Shown one piece after another: positions 35,835-44,893 of a stretch of DNA of 64,000 bases (within the stretch, counting starts at the first letter, position 1; each line of letters opens with the position of its first letter). The DNA comes from Rhodospirillaceae bacterium LM-1 (GTDB taxonomy: Bacteria > Pseudomonadota > Alphaproteobacteria > Rhodospirillales > WMHbin7), in assembly GCA_902725215.1 (NCBI GenBank), contig CACUVI010000026.1, positions 248,001-312,000 of the forward strand, written 5' to 3'. The translations under genes and the position numbers were made by a program. The notes beneath the pieces were generated by a model that was not told where the DNA came from, searched no databases, and saw only the letters and a list, made by a program, of their open reading frames with translations.

Positions 35835-37148
35835 ATGAAGGGTGCTGCCATCGATCTGGCCAAGACGGCCAGGGACAAGGGAATCAAATATTTCCTGATC
35901 AGCTATGTCGATCTGTTTGGGGCGTTGCGCGCCAAGCTGGTTCCGGCATCCGCCATCGGCGGCATGCAAAAAAACGGGGCCGGCTTCGCGGGCTTTGCCT
36001 CCTATCTCGATCTCAATCCGGCGCATCCCGACGTGTTCGCGCTGCCCGATCCCAGCAGCTTGATCCAGTTGCCTTGGAAGCCGGAAGTCGGCTGGCTGGC
36101 CAGCGACTTGTACATGGACGGCAAACCGCTGGAACAATCGCCGCGCTATTTGCTGAAAACGATGCAGGCCAAGGCGGCCAAGATGGGCGGCTTCGTCTTG
36201 AAAACCGGCGTCGAGGCGGAATTCTTTTTATTGGCCAAGGACGGCACGGCGATTTCCGATCCCGAGGATCAGGCCGCCAAGCCGTGCTACGATCAGCAAG
36301 CCTTGATGCGCCGCTACGACGTGATCACGGAAATTTGCGACGCCATGCAGACGCTGGGCTGGGGTCCCTATCAAAACGACCATGAGGACGCCAACGGCCA
36401 GTTCGAAATGAACTGGGACTATGACGACGCCCTGCTGACCGCCGACCGCCACGTCTTCTTTAAATACATGGCCAAGGCCCTGGCCGAGAAGCACGGTTGG
36501 CGCGCCAGCTTCATGCCCAAGCCCTTCAACCATCTGACTGGCAATGGCTGCCACATTCATCTGTCGCTGTGGGCGGGCAAGAAAAACGCCTTCTCCGATT
36601 CCAAGGGCGAGTTGGGCATGTCGGCCCTGGCTTATGAATTTCTGGGCGGCGTTCTGCACTCGGCGGACGCCTTTTGCGCCTTCACCAATCCCACCATCAA
36701 CAGCTTCAAGCGCATCAACGCGCCGGTCACGCTGTCGGGTTCGACCTGGTCGCCCAGCTCCGTCACCCATACCGGCAACAACCGCACCCATATGGTGCGC
36801 ATCCCCGATGCCGGGCGCTTCGAAGTCCGCCTGCCCGACGGAGCCATGAACCCCTATCTGGGTCCTGCGGCGATCCTGGCCGCCGGTCTGGACGGCATGG
36901 CCAAACAGCGCGATCCTGGCAAGCGGCTCGATATCGACATGTATACGCAGGGCGAAAGCCTCAAGAACGTCAAGAAGCTGCCCTTGAACCTTCTGGACGC
37001 GCTGCGTAATCTCGACAAGTCGAAGGTGTTGCGCGAAGCCTTCGGTTCGGACTTCATCGACAGCTACGTCAAGCTGAAGATGGTCGAATGGAACGGCTTC
37101 ATGCAGCATGCGACGGATTGGGAACGTCAACACACGCTTGACTGCTAG
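35835..37148 (+). CDS. GlnT/GMAS-like glutamine synthetase homologue
   Basis: A 437-residue member of the glutamine synthetase superfamily. Catalytic motifs are visible as EAEFFL, NDHEDANGQFEMNW, NGCHIHLSLW and a Gly-Asn-Arg segment TGNNRTHMVRIP, with the adenylation-loop area divergent. It belongs to the type with GlnT and gamma-glutamylmethylamide synthetase (GMAS), which joins glutamate to methylamine in the N-methylglutamate pathway. The neighbouring sox/mgd-like operon favours an amine substrate over ammonia. The synthase genes mgsABC/glxBCD that normally accompany gmaS are not in the window, so the role stays open. AAGGGG precedes the ATG. Confidence 0.8.
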   Translation: MKGAAIDLAKTARDKGIKYFLISYVDLFGALRAKLVPASAIGGMQKNGAGFAGFASYLDLNPAHPDVFALPDPSSLIQLPWKPEVGWLASDLYMDGKPLEQSPRYLLKTMQAKAAKMGGFVLKTGVEAEFFLLAKDGTAISDPEDQAAKPCYDQQALMRRYDVITEICDAMQTLGWGPYQNDHEDANGQFEMNWDYDDALLTADRHVFFKYMAKALAEKHGWRASFMPKPFNHLTGNGCHIHLSLWAGKKNAFSDSKGELGMSALAYEFLGGVLHSADAFCAFTNPTINSFKRINAPVTLSGSTWSPSSVTHTGNNRTHMVRIPDAGRFEVRLPDGAMNPYLGPAAILAAGLDGMAKQRDPGKRLDIDMYTQGESLKNVKKLPLNLLDALRNLDKSKVLREAFGSDFIDSYVKLKMVEWNGFMQHATDWERQHTLDC

Positions 37149-37163
37149 AACCGGAAACAGCTC

Positions 37164-38042
37164 ATGAGCAAAAGCCAAGGCGCTGCTCCGCAGCGCTACA
37201 TCCTGACCATTTCCTGCCCCGACGCCGTGGGCATCGTGGCGACGGTTGCCGGATTTCTATCGGGCTTCGGCGCCTTTATCGAGGAATCGTCGCATTTCGG
37301 CGATCCCGTCACCCAGCGCTTTTTCATGCGCACGGTGTTTCAAGACCATCCCGATCTGCCGCCGATCTCGCAGATCGAAGAAAAATTCGCCCAGCAGGTG
37401 GCGGCGAAGTTCGGCATGGAGTGGCGCATCTACGAAGCGGGCTATAAGCCGCGCGTTCTGCTGCTGGTGTCGAAATTCGATCACTGTCTGAACGATCTGC
37501 TGTATCGCTATCGCACCGGCCAGTTGAAGATGGACATTCCGGCCGTGGTCTCCAACCATCGCGATCTGGAACGTCTCGTCGAATGGCACGGCATTCCCTA
37601 TCACCATCTGCCGGTCGATGCGGCCAGCAAGAGCGCCCAGGAAGCTCAGATTCTTGAAATGGTCGATCGGTTGAAGATCGATCTGGTCGTGCTGGCGCGC
37701 TATATGCAGGTTTTGTCCGAGAATTTGTGCAGAAGCCTATCGGGACGCTGCATCAACATCCATCACTCGTTCCTGCCCAGCTTTAAGGGCGCCAAGCCCT
37801 ACCATCAGGCGCATGCCAGGGGCGTCAAAATCATCGGCGCCACGGCGCATTATGTGACCACCGATCTGGATGAAGGCCCTATCATCGAACAGGAAGTGGA
37901 GCGGGTCGATCACGCCATGACGCCGGAAACGCTGGTCGGCATTGGGCGCGACATCGAAAGCCGCGTCCTGGCGCGCGCCGTCGGCTATCACATCGAACAT
38001 CGCGTGCTGATGAACGGTGTGAAGACGGTGGTTTTTAAATAA
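37164..38042 (+). CDS. purU: Formyltetrahydrofolate deformylase PurU
   Basis: Hydrolyses 10-formyl-tetrahydrofolate to formate and tetrahydrofolate. A 292-residue protein with an N-terminal ACT domain (ILTISCPDAVGIVATVAGFL) and a C-terminal formyltransferase fold; the active-site Asn-His-Asp set is in INIHHSFLPSFKGAKPYHQA, IGATAHYVT and DEGPII. It follows glnT by 15 bases and is ended by a terminator. PurU beside sox genes is a known combination that recycles folate after demethylation. Confidence 0.93.
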   Translation: MSKSQGAAPQRYILTISCPDAVGIVATVAGFLSGFGAFIEESSHFGDPVTQRFFMRTVFQDHPDLPPISQIEEKFAQQVAAKFGMEWRIYEAGYKPRVLLLVSKFDHCLNDLLYRYRTGQLKMDIPAVVSNHRDLERLVEWHGIPYHHLPVDAASKSAQEAQILEMVDRLKIDLVVLARYMQVLSENLCRSLSGRCINIHHSFLPSFKGAKPYHQAHARGVKIIGATAHYVTTDLDEGPIIEQEVERVDHAMTPETLVGIGRDIESRVLARAVGYHIEHRVLMNGVKTVVFK

Positions 38043-38045
38043 AAA

Positions 38046-38073
38046 CGCCCCGGTGTTCGTCCGGGGCGCTTTC
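38046..38073 (+). terminator. Intrinsic terminator after purU
   Basis: CGCCCCGG (38046-38053) pairs with CCGGGGCG (38061-38068), loop TGTTCGT, followed by CTTTCTC. It ends the C1 cluster and faces the converging irr gene. Confidence 0.75.
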
Positions 38074-38093
38074 TCAATCACAAAAGAGATACT

Positions 38094-38504
38094 CTAGTCC
38101 GCTAGGCGGATCACCACATCGACGCGGCGGATGCGCGTGCCGTCGGGCGGCACAGGCAGATGTTCCAGCTTGATGCCTTCGCCCATCACGTCTTCCAGGC
38201 GGCCTTGGCGTTCGTAATAGAAGTGATGATGGTCCGATGTGTTGGTGTCGAAATAAGAGCGGCCTGAATCGGCGACGATCTCGCGCAGCAGAGCGACATC
38301 GGTGAACTGGTGCAGCGTGTTGTAGACGGTGGCCAGCGACACGCGAATGTTGGCCTGCATGGCTTCGCTGTGAAGCTGCTCGGCCGTCACATGCCGGTGG
38401 CCGTTCTCAAACAGCAATTTCGCCAAGGCCAGACGCTGGCGGGTGGGGCGAAGTCCGGCGCCGCGCAGGCGGTCCATGGCAAGGCTGTAAGGGCGAGCGT
38501 TCAT
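38094..38504 (-). CDS. irr: Fur-family iron response regulator, Irr-like
   Basis: A 136-residue Fur-superfamily protein. The winged helix has LRPTRQRLALAKLLFENGHRHVTAEQL and SLATVYNTLHQFTDVALLREI. The segment DTNTSDHHHFYYE, with three adjacent His, is the signature of Irr, the haem-dependent iron regulator of alphaproteobacteria, rather than Fur or Zur; no CxxC zinc motifs are present. It is monocistronic and converges on purU. The upstream gap to 38691 is AT-rich and probably holds its promoter; no firm operator was identified. Confidence 0.82.
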   Translation of the reverse strand: MNARPYSLAMDRLRGAGLRPTRQRLALAKLLFENGHRHVTAEQLHSEAMQANIRVSLATVYNTLHQFTDVALLREIVADSGRSYFDTNTSDHHHFYYERQGRLEDVMGEGIKLEHLPVPPDGTRIRRVDVVIRLAD

Positions 38505-38691
38505 GGCGTGGTCTCATGCTGATCGTGGTGGGTGCGCCGCGCCTTCCGAATCAGTTGACGGAAGGGCAATGTATGACGGGATGATGGCATGAGCGTCGAA
38601 ACATGTCACGTAAATTATAAAGAATAGAATATTAATCCCTATAACATGCTAATTTCTAAGCAGAGTCAACCGGTTAGATGCATCTTCTACA

Positions 38692-40089
38692 TTAGAATCC
38701 TGTCAAAATCCGCTCCATGAGCTGCTTGATCGTGGGCACGAATCCGTTCGCATAGAAGGGGTCCTGGGCAAAGCGGTAGGCATTGTGCCCGGCAAACATC
38801 AACTCTCGCTCGATATCCTTGCCATGCGCCACATTTTGCAGCGTTTTTTGAATGCAGAACGAACGCGGGTCGGCCCGCCGCCCCGTATTTCCTTCTTCAT
38901 TCTGCGACCAGTTCGAGAAGGAACAGCCCGAAAGACAGCCCATGCAGGCGATCTGGTCGGCGCGAATTTCCTCGGACTTGGCGGGGGCTACGAAAATTAT
39001 GGTCGAATCAGGGGTGCGCAACGCCTCGCTGAAACCCTGGGCGATCCATTCCTGGGCGCGCCCCTTGTCATGCGGGGTCAGATAGACCTGACGCCCGCTG
39101 GCGCCGACGGCAAAAGCCTGGGTGTGATCGCCGATCGGCTCGGCGGTGAAAAGCACTTGGCGATCCGAGCGCTCGACCAGTTCGGCCAGGAACGGGTTCT
39201 TGATGGCCGAAGAATAGAAGCCGGTGGGGCTGAAACGGTGCAGCAGAACGTCGCCGGGACTAAGCTCGGTCAGGCGCTTTTTCCAGGCCTGGGGAATGGG
39301 GGATTCCTGGGTCAGCATGGGGCGCGTGCCGAATTGGAAGGCGACCGGGCCAATTTCCGGGTTGTCCAGCCAGTCTTCCCATTCGGACAGCCACCAGACG
39401 CCGCCCGCCATGATGACCGGCACGTCGTTCAGCCCGGCCTCGTTCATGGTGGCGCGCAATTCAGCCACGCGCGCATAGGGCGCTTGCGGCACCAAGGGGT
39501 CTTCGCTGTTGGACAAACCGTTGTGCCCGCCCGCCAGCCAGGGGTCTTCGTAGACGACGCCGCCCAACAGATCGGGGGTTTTATGATAGGCGCGCTTCCA
39601 CAGTGCCTTGAAGGCGCGGGCCGAAGAAACGATGGGGTAATAATAAACGTTATATCGGGCCGCGATCTCGGCCACCCGGTAAGGCATGCCAGCCCCGCAG
39701 GTCACACCCTGAATCAGCCCCTTGGCCCCTTCCAGAATGCCGATCAGCACGCGCTCGGCGCCGCCCATTTCCCAAAGCACATTGACGTGGATAGCACCCT
39801 TGCCGCCCGACAACTCGTGGGCCACCTTGGCTTGATAGATGCCGCCGCTGATGCCATAGGCGACCAGTTCTTCAAACCGCTCGCGCCTAGTCTTGCCGTG
39901 ATAGACCTGCGGGATCAAATGGCCCTGCGAGTCGAACGTGTCGGCGTTGACGCCGGAAAAAGTGCCAATGCCGCCGCACTTCGCCCAAGCGCCGGTCGTG
40001 ATACCCGTGCTGACGGCGACACCCTTGCCGCCCTCGATCAAGGGCAATACGTCTCGACCCGACATGCGTATGGAATTAAGTGCCTTCAC
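38692..40089 (-). CDS. Nitronate monooxygenase-like FMN protein
   Basis: A 465-residue TIM-barrel flavoprotein of the 2-nitropropane dioxygenase/NMO superfamily (PfaD-like length). The parts GAIHVNVLW, GVTCGAGMPYRVAEIAARYN, VIMAGGVWWLSEWEDWL and AFQFGTRPMLTQES correspond to the FMN-binding barrel. A cysteine segment, CMGCLSGCSFSNW (about residue 400), is an extra feature that could bind metal or form disulfides. Substrate unknown. It is monocistronic. Confidence 0.75.
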   Translation of the reverse strand: MKALNSIRMSGRDVLPLIEGGKGVAVSTGITTGAWAKCGGIGTFSGVNADTFDSQGHLIPQVYHGKTRRERFEELVAYGISGGIYQAKVAHELSGGKGAIHVNVLWEMGGAERVLIGILEGAKGLIQGVTCGAGMPYRVAEIAARYNVYYYPIVSSARAFKALWKRAYHKTPDLLGGVVYEDPWLAGGHNGLSNSEDPLVPQAPYARVAELRATMNEAGLNDVPVIMAGGVWWLSEWEDWLDNPEIGPVAFQFGTRPMLTQESPIPQAWKKRLTELSPGDVLLHRFSPTGFYSSAIKNPFLAELVERSDRQVLFTAEPIGDHTQAFAVGASGRQVYLTPHDKGRAQEWIAQGFSEALRTPDSTIIFVAPAKSEEIRADQIACMGCLSGCSFSNWSQNEEGNTGRRADPRSFCIQKTLQNVAHGKDIERELMFAGHNAYRFAQDPFYANGFVPTIKQLMERILTGF

Positions 40090-40151
40090 GGCCAGTCTCT
40101 CCCCGATTGGTCTCGTACATATAGCCTCAGACGGCGCTTCTGACTAGAGCA

Positions 40152-40196
40152 GATCGACTGAATCCGACCCGGTTTGCGGCTCGGATTCAGTCGATC
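40152..40196. repeat. Perfect 16-bp inverted repeat (palindromic intergenic element or terminator)
   Basis: GATCGACTGAATCCGA (40152-40167) is mirrored by TCGGATTCAGTCGATC (40181-40196) around a 13-base loop. It overlaps the stop codon of the glycerophosphodiesterase gene. No T-run follows on either strand, so it is more likely a palindromic element or transcript stabiliser than a classical terminator. Confidence 0.65.
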
Positions 40197-40936
40197 CTCT
40201 CGCTTCGGCGAAGGGCTTTTGGGTCGTCCGTAAAAAGGGCATCCACCCCCAGCCCCCACAACTGGTCTGCTCGGGCAGGATCGTTGACCGTATAGGCCAA
40301 AACCGCAAATCCGGCGCGGTGAATCTCGTCGATCTGCGCCGATGAAACGGCCTTCTCGTCCAGATTGAGGCTGGCCGCTCGAAGCTGGGCCGCCCTTGTT
40401 AGCAGCCTAGGCTCGAACGCCTCGGCCAGAAGGCCGATCGGCCAGTCATGACAAAGGGCCGCCGCCGCCGTCAAGGCCTCGTCGTCGAAGCTGGAAATTA
40501 GCGGGCTGGGCGCTGAATTGGGCCAAACCCTACGGGCGGCCTGCAAGGCAAGCTGCGCCGTCTGCTTGGCGTTTTCGGGGTCCGGCTTAATCTCGATATT
40601 TACGCCCATGCCAAGGCTGGCGATGGTGGTCAGCGCCTCTTCAAGCGTGGGGATGGGTTCGTCCTTGAAGCGGCGCGAGAACCAACTGCCCGCATCCAAA
40701 CTTTTCAATTCGTCGAGACGATGTTCGACCACGCGCCCAAGGCCGTTGGTGGTGCGCTCCAGGGTGGCGTCGTGAAAAACCACCGGCACCCCGTCCTTAG
40801 ACAGTCTGACATCCAGCTCGACCCATGCCGCCTTCTGGTCGGCGGCGCAAAAAAAAGACGCCAGAGTATTCTCTGGCGCCCATCGCGCAGCCCCTCTATG
40901 ACCGATCAGGCGCGGCCATAGAGGGCTGTTCGACAA
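40187..40936 (-). CDS. Glycerophosphodiester phosphodiesterase
   Basis: Cytoplasmic GDPD-family enzyme of about 249 residues. Catalytic motifs are LIGHRGAARWAPENT with the active His and Arg, VELDVRLSKDGVPVVFHDATLERTTNG with the metal-binding Glu-Asp and the second His, and NIEIKPD. The end LWGLGVDALFTDDP is typical. No signal peptide. I prefer the TTG at 40936, five bases beyond the pnp stop with GAAGAG upstream; a TTG at 40990 inside pnp would add 18 basic, non-conserved residues. It is the last gene of the rimP-pnp strand run. Confidence 0.88.
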   Translation of the reverse strand: MSNSPLWPRLIGHRGAARWAPENTLASFFCAADQKAAWVELDVRLSKDGVPVVFHDATLERTTNGLGRVVEHRLDELKSLDAGSWFSRRFKDEPIPTLEEALTTIASLGMGVNIEIKPDPENAKQTAQLALQAARRVWPNSAPSPLISSFDDEALTAAAALCHDWPIGLLAEAFEPRLLTRAAQLRAASLNLDEKAVSSAQIDEIHRAGFAVLAYTVNDPARADQLWGLGVDALFTDDPKALRRSERID

Positions 40937-40940
40937 TGTC

Positions 40941-43061
40941 TTACTCTTCGGTCTTCTTGCCGGAGATGTCCTCTCCGGTGGCTTGGTCAACCTGCTTCAT
41001 CGACAGCTTGACCTTGCCGCGCTCGTCGAAGCCGATGACCTTGACCTTCACCGCATCGCCCACCTTGACCACGTCGGTGGTCTTGGCGACGCGCGAGGCG
41101 GCCAGCTCGGAAATGTGAACCAGGCCGTCCTTGGAACCCAGGAAGTTCACGAAGGCGCCGAAGTCCATCGTTTTCACGACCTTGCCGGGATAGATGACGC
41201 CCATCTCGGGTTCGGCCACGATGCCGCGGATCATGTTGATGGCGATCTCGGCGGCTTCGCTATCGACGGCGGCCACCTTGATGGTGCCGGTGTCGTCGAT
41301 ATCGACCTTGGCGCCGGAAACCTCGCAGATCTCACGGATCACCTTGCCGCCCGAACCGATCACTTCGCGGATCTTTTCCTTGGGGATCTGGAAGGTGGTG
41401 ATGCGCGGCGCGTTGCGGCTGACTTCTTGACGTCCGCTGGTCAGCGCCTTGCTCATTTCGCCCAGGATGTGCAAGCGCCCATCCTTGGCCTGACCCAAGG
41501 CGATCTTCATGATCTCTTCGGTGATCGAGGTGATCTTGATGTCCATCTGCAACGCGGTGACGCCCGTTTCGGTGCCAGCCACCTTGAAGTCCATGTCGCC
41601 CAGATGGTCTTCATCGCCCAGGATGTCGGTAAGAACCGCGAAACGGCCCTCTTCCTTGATCAGGCCCATGGCGATGCCCGCCACCGGGCGCGGCATGGGA
41701 ACGCCGGCATCCATAAGAGCCAGCGACGAGCCGCAGACGGTCGCCATCGAGGACGAGCCGTTGGACTCGGTGATCTCGGAGACGACGCGCATGGTGTAGG
41801 GAAAGCCGTCCTTGGCGGGCAGCAGCGGATGAATGGCGCGCCAAGCCAGCTTGCCATGTCCGACTTCACGACGGCCCGGCGTGCCCATGCGGCCGACTTC
41901 ACCCACCGAGTAGGGAGGGAAGTTGTAATGCAGCATGAAGTTTTCGCGGTATTCGCCTTCCAGGGCGTCGATGATCTGCTCGTCCTGGCCGGTGCCCAGC
42001 GTCGCCACCACCATGGCCTGGGTCTCGCCGCGAGTGAACAGGGCGGAACCATGGGCGCGCGGCAAGAATCCCACTTGGCAGTCGATGGGACGCACCGTCT
42101 TGGTGTCGCGTCCGTCGATGCGCTTGCCGGTGTCCAGGATGGCGTTGCGAACGATGTCGGCTTCCAGGTCCTTGAACAGGCCGGAAATCAAGCCGCTATC
42201 GATGCCTTCCTCGGTCAGGGCGGCAACGGTCTTGTCCTTGACCGCGCCAACCTTGGCATAGCGGGCCTGCTTGACCGTTTCGGTGTAGGCGGCGCGCAGC
42301 TCGGCTTCGGCCACCGCCTTGACGCGAGCGCGAGCGCTTGCGGTTTCCGGGGCTTCGGTCGGGATGGCCCAGGGTTCCTTGGCGCATTTCTCGGCCAAGC
42401 CGATGATGGCTTCGATCACCGGCTGGAAGTTCTTATGGCCGAAGGAAACGGCGCCCAGCATGATCTCTTCGCTCAATTCCTTGGCTTCCGATTCGACCAT
42501 CAGCACGCCTTCCTTGGTGCCAGCGACAACCAGATCCAGGGTCGAGCGGGGCAGATCGCCCTGCTGCGGATTGAGGACATATTCGCCATCGATGTAGCCG
42601 ACGCGGGCGCCGCCGACCGGGCCCATGAAGGGCAGGCCGGAAATGGTCAGCGCCGCCGAGGCGGCGACCAGGGAGACGATGTCGGGATCGTTTTCCAGAT
42701 CGTGCGACAGCACGGTGCAGACGACCTGGGTTTCATTGCGGAAGCCGTCGGCGAACAGCGGACGGATGGGGCGGTCGATCAGGCGCGACACCAGGGTCTC
42801 TTTCTCGGAGGGACGACCCTCGCGCTTGAAGAAGCCGCCCGGAATCTTGCCGGCGGCGAATGCCTTTTCCTGGTAATTCACGGTCAGCGGGAAGAAGTCG
42901 ATGCCCGGACGGGCGCTCTTCATGGCGACAACTGTCGCCAGCACGGTGGTTTCGCCATAGGTCACCAGAACGGCGCCATTGGCCTGACGGGCGATTCTGC
43001 CGGTCTCCATGACCAGCTTGCGTCCGCCCCAGGTCAGTTCCTTGCGATAAACGTCAAACAT
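40941..43061 (-). CDS. pnp: Polynucleotide phosphorylase
   Basis: 3'-5' exoribonuclease and RNA polymerase of the degradosome, 706 residues. Two RNase PH domains are seen (first [24 protein letters not shown] as separate parts, second with [17 protein letters not shown] and [13 protein letters not shown]), then KH ([20 protein letters not shown]) and S1 ([30 protein letters not shown]) RNA-binding domains. It is preceded by rpsO and an intercistronic hairpin, as in many bacteria. Confidence 0.96.
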   Translation of the reverse strand: MFDVYRKELTWGGRKLVMETGRIARQANGAVLVTYGETTVLATVVAMKSARPGIDFFPLTVNYQEKAFAAGKIPGGFFKREGRPSEKETLVSRLIDRPIRPLFADGFRNETQVVCTVLSHDLENDPDIVSLVAASAALTISGLPFMGPVGGARVGYIDGEYVLNPQQGDLPRSTLDLVVAGTKEGVLMVESEAKELSEEIMLGAVSFGHKNFQPVIEAIIGLAEKCAKEPWAIPTEAPETASARARVKAVAEAELRAAYTETVKQARYAKVGAVKDKTVAALTEEGIDSGLISGLFKDLEADIVRNAILDTGKRIDGRDTKTVRPIDCQVGFLPRAHGSALFTRGETQAMVVATLGTGQDEQIIDALEGEYRENFMLHYNFPPYSVGEVGRMGTPGRREVGHGKLAWRAIHPLLPAKDGFPYTMRVVSEITESNGSSSMATVCGSSLALMDAGVPMPRPVAGIAMGLIKEEGRFAVLTDILGDEDHLGDMDFKVAGTETGVTALQMDIKITSITEEIMKIALGQAKDGRLHILGEMSKALTSGRQEVSRNAPRITTFQIPKEKIREVIGSGGKVIREICEVSGAKVDIDDTGTIKVAAVDSEAAEIAINMIRGIVAEPEMGVIYPGKVVKTMDFGAFVNFLGSKDGLVHISELAASRVAKTTDVVKVGDAVKVKVIGFDERGKVKLSMKQVDQATGEDISGKKTEE

Positions 43062-43148
43062 TCTTTCAATTCCTTGTATGAGAGCGCCGCCGGATTGCGG
43101 AACTCATGCCAGCAACGCCCAATATCCCCAGGATATGGACGCGACAAA

Positions 43149-43174
43149 GCAAGCCGGGTCCTTGCCCGGCTTGC
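43149..43174 (-). promoter_or_regulatory. Intercistronic hairpin between rpsO and pnp
   Basis: A perfect ten-base stem, GCAAGCCGGG (43149-43158) with CCCGGCTTGC (43165-43174), and a six-base loop. In the transcript it is followed by UUUGU, too weak for firm termination. In E. coli an RNase III hairpin at the same place controls pnp; the same role here is inferred. Confidence 0.6.
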
Positions 43175-43230
43175 TGGTGCCGAATGGGTCTTGCCTTCTA
43201 GCCCAAAAATCCGTTTTCAAGACAACCGGC

Positions 43231-43500
43231 TTATTTGCGGATGCCGAGACGCTGGATCAGCGTGTCGTAACGGCCCACGTCCTTGCGCTTGAGATAATCA
43301 AGCAGACGGCGGCGCTGACCAACCATGATCAGAAGACCGCGGCGTGAATGGAAATCCTTCTTGTGGTCCTTCAGGTGCTCGGTGAGATTGCGGATGCGTT
43401 CCGTCAAAACAGCCACCTGCACTTCGGGCGATCCGGTATCTGCGGCGCCGGTCGCGAATTCGCCAATCAGCGCGGTTTTGCGCTCTTGCGTAATCGACAT
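43231..43500 (-). CDS. rpsO: 30S ribosomal protein S15
   Basis: S15 of 89 residues; [46 protein letters not shown] and [24 protein letters not shown] are conserved throughout. Lies between truB and pnp in the usual order. Confidence 0.97.
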   Translation of the reverse strand: MSITQERKTALIGEFATGAADTGSPEVQVAVLTERIRNLTEHLKDHKKDFHSRRGLLIMVGQRRRLLDYLKRKDVGRYDTLIQRLGIRK

Positions 43501-43516
43501 CGTGTTCTCCTAGAAT

Positions 43517-44440
43517 CTAGAGGTTGAAAACGCGGAAGGGAACGATTTCTCCGTTCTCCGTCCGTGCCAACGCCACCAGCTTTCCATCCGCCATCACCCG
43601 GACCAACGAGTCCAAAGGAATGGTTTCCAGAGGCATGCGGGCGGCCAATCTCAGAAGAGAGACGGTCTGTCCGCTTTTCAGGCGCTTGGATTCCGCTTCC
43701 GTCAAGGCCAGGGCCGGGATGTCGTCCAGCACGGTCTCTACGGGCAACAGATGCTCCGAGGCGGCGGCACTATGTCCGAGTTCGTCCAGTTTTTCCAGGG
43801 AAATCGCATCTTTCTCGCCAAAGGCCCCCACCCGCATGCGCCTTAAGCGAACGATATGGCCCACCGTGCCCAGCGCTAGGGCGAGATCGCGCGCCAAAGC
43901 CCGCATATAGGTGCCTTTGCCGCAGGAGGCCTCGAAATCCGCATGATCGGAGTCGGACTGGCCCAAAAGACGCAACGCATCGATGCGAACCGTTCTTGGT
44001 TTCATATCAACGGGTTGCTGGTCGCGGGCGAGGTCGTAGGCCCGCTTGCCTTCGATCTTGATGGCGGAATAAATGGGTGGGGTCTGCAAGACCTCGCCCA
44101 AGAAGCGGGGCAGGATGTCTTCAATCTCTTGGACCGAGGGACGATGGTCCGAGGTGGCGGTGATTTCTCCCTCGCCGTCGTCGGTCGAACGTGCAACACC
44201 CCAGCGCACTCGGAAATGATAGGTTTTGTCGCCATCCATGGCATAGGCCACCGTCTTGGTGGCTTCGCCCAGGGCGATCGGCAGAATGCCCGATGCCAGC
44301 GGGTCCAGCGTGCCGCCATGCCCCGCTTTGGCGGCGCCCAGAACCCGGCGCACCTTGGCGACAACCTGGGTCGAGGTGATGCCGATCGGCTTGTCGATGA
44401 TCAGCCAGCCATGGATGGGCTGGCCTTTCCTACGCCCCAT
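43517..44440 (-). CDS. truB: tRNA pseudouridine-55 synthase TruB
   Basis: Makes pseudouridine 55 in tRNAs. A 307-residue protein with GWLIIDKPIGITSTQVVAKV, the catalytic Asp in GHGGTLDPLASGILPIALGEATK and SCGKGTYMRALARDL. It overlaps rbfA by 11 bases. The C-terminal PUA-like region is present. Confidence 0.95.
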   Translation of the reverse strand: MGRRKGQPIHGWLIIDKPIGITSTQVVAKVRRVLGAAKAGHGGTLDPLASGILPIALGEATKTVAYAMDGDKTYHFRVRWGVARSTDDGEGEITATSDHRPSVQEIEDILPRFLGEVLQTPPIYSAIKIEGKRAYDLARDQQPVDMKPRTVRIDALRLLGQSDSDHADFEASCGKGTYMRALARDLALALGTVGHIVRLRRMRVGAFGEKDAISLEKLDELGHSAAASEHLLPVETVLDDIPALALTEAESKRLKSGQTVSLLRLAARMPLETIPLDSLVRVMADGKLVALARTENGEIVPFRVFNL

Positions 44441-44858
44441 TTTCGGGGTCCTCGCCGCTTTCCGGCACGATGTCGCGCTTCACTTCGGGGCTGTTCAAAA
44501 GCGCGTCGATCCTGGCGCCTTCGTCAAACGATGTGTCCAGTTCGAACCGGTAGTCGGGCAGGAATTTCAAGGGCACCTGCTTGGCCACTTCGTGGCGCAA
44601 ATATCCTGCGGCGCGGTTCAATCCTTCGATGGCCTCTGGCGCTTTGGCGCCGCCCAGAGGCATGACATAGGCGGTGGCGTGCTTAAGGTCGGGGGTCATG
44701 CGGATTTCGGTCACGGTCAGGGCAACGCCCTGAAGGTCGGGATCGCGAAAATCGGCGCGCTCCAGCACCCAGGCCAGCGCGTGCCTAAGCGCTTCGCCCA
44801 CGCGCAACTGGCGCTGCGAAGGGCCGCTTGATCTGGGTGCAGAATGAGATCGGGCCAT
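44430..44858 (-). CDS. rbfA: 30S ribosome-binding factor A
   Basis: Late 30S assembly factor, 142 residues. KH-like core: RVGEALRHALAWVLERADF, LTVTEIRMTPDLKHATAYVMPLGG and LRHEVAKQVPLKFLPDYRFELD. Sits between infB and truB, overlapping truB, as in other proteobacteria. Confidence 0.94.
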   Translation of the reverse strand: MARSHSAPRSSGPSQRQLRVGEALRHALAWVLERADFRDPDLQGVALTVTEIRMTPDLKHATAYVMPLGGAKAPEAIEGLNRAAGYLRHEVAKQVPLKFLPDYRFELDTSFDEGARIDALLNSPEVKRDIVPESGEDPENGA

Positions 44859-44893
44859 GAGTTTTACCGGAAAGAAAGGGAGCGCCGCTTTGC

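Noticed and set aside
40983-43292. 769-codon open frame on the plus strand
   Set aside because: Antisense to pnp; it reads as mirrored pnp codons with many Gly, Asp and His and no recognisable fold.
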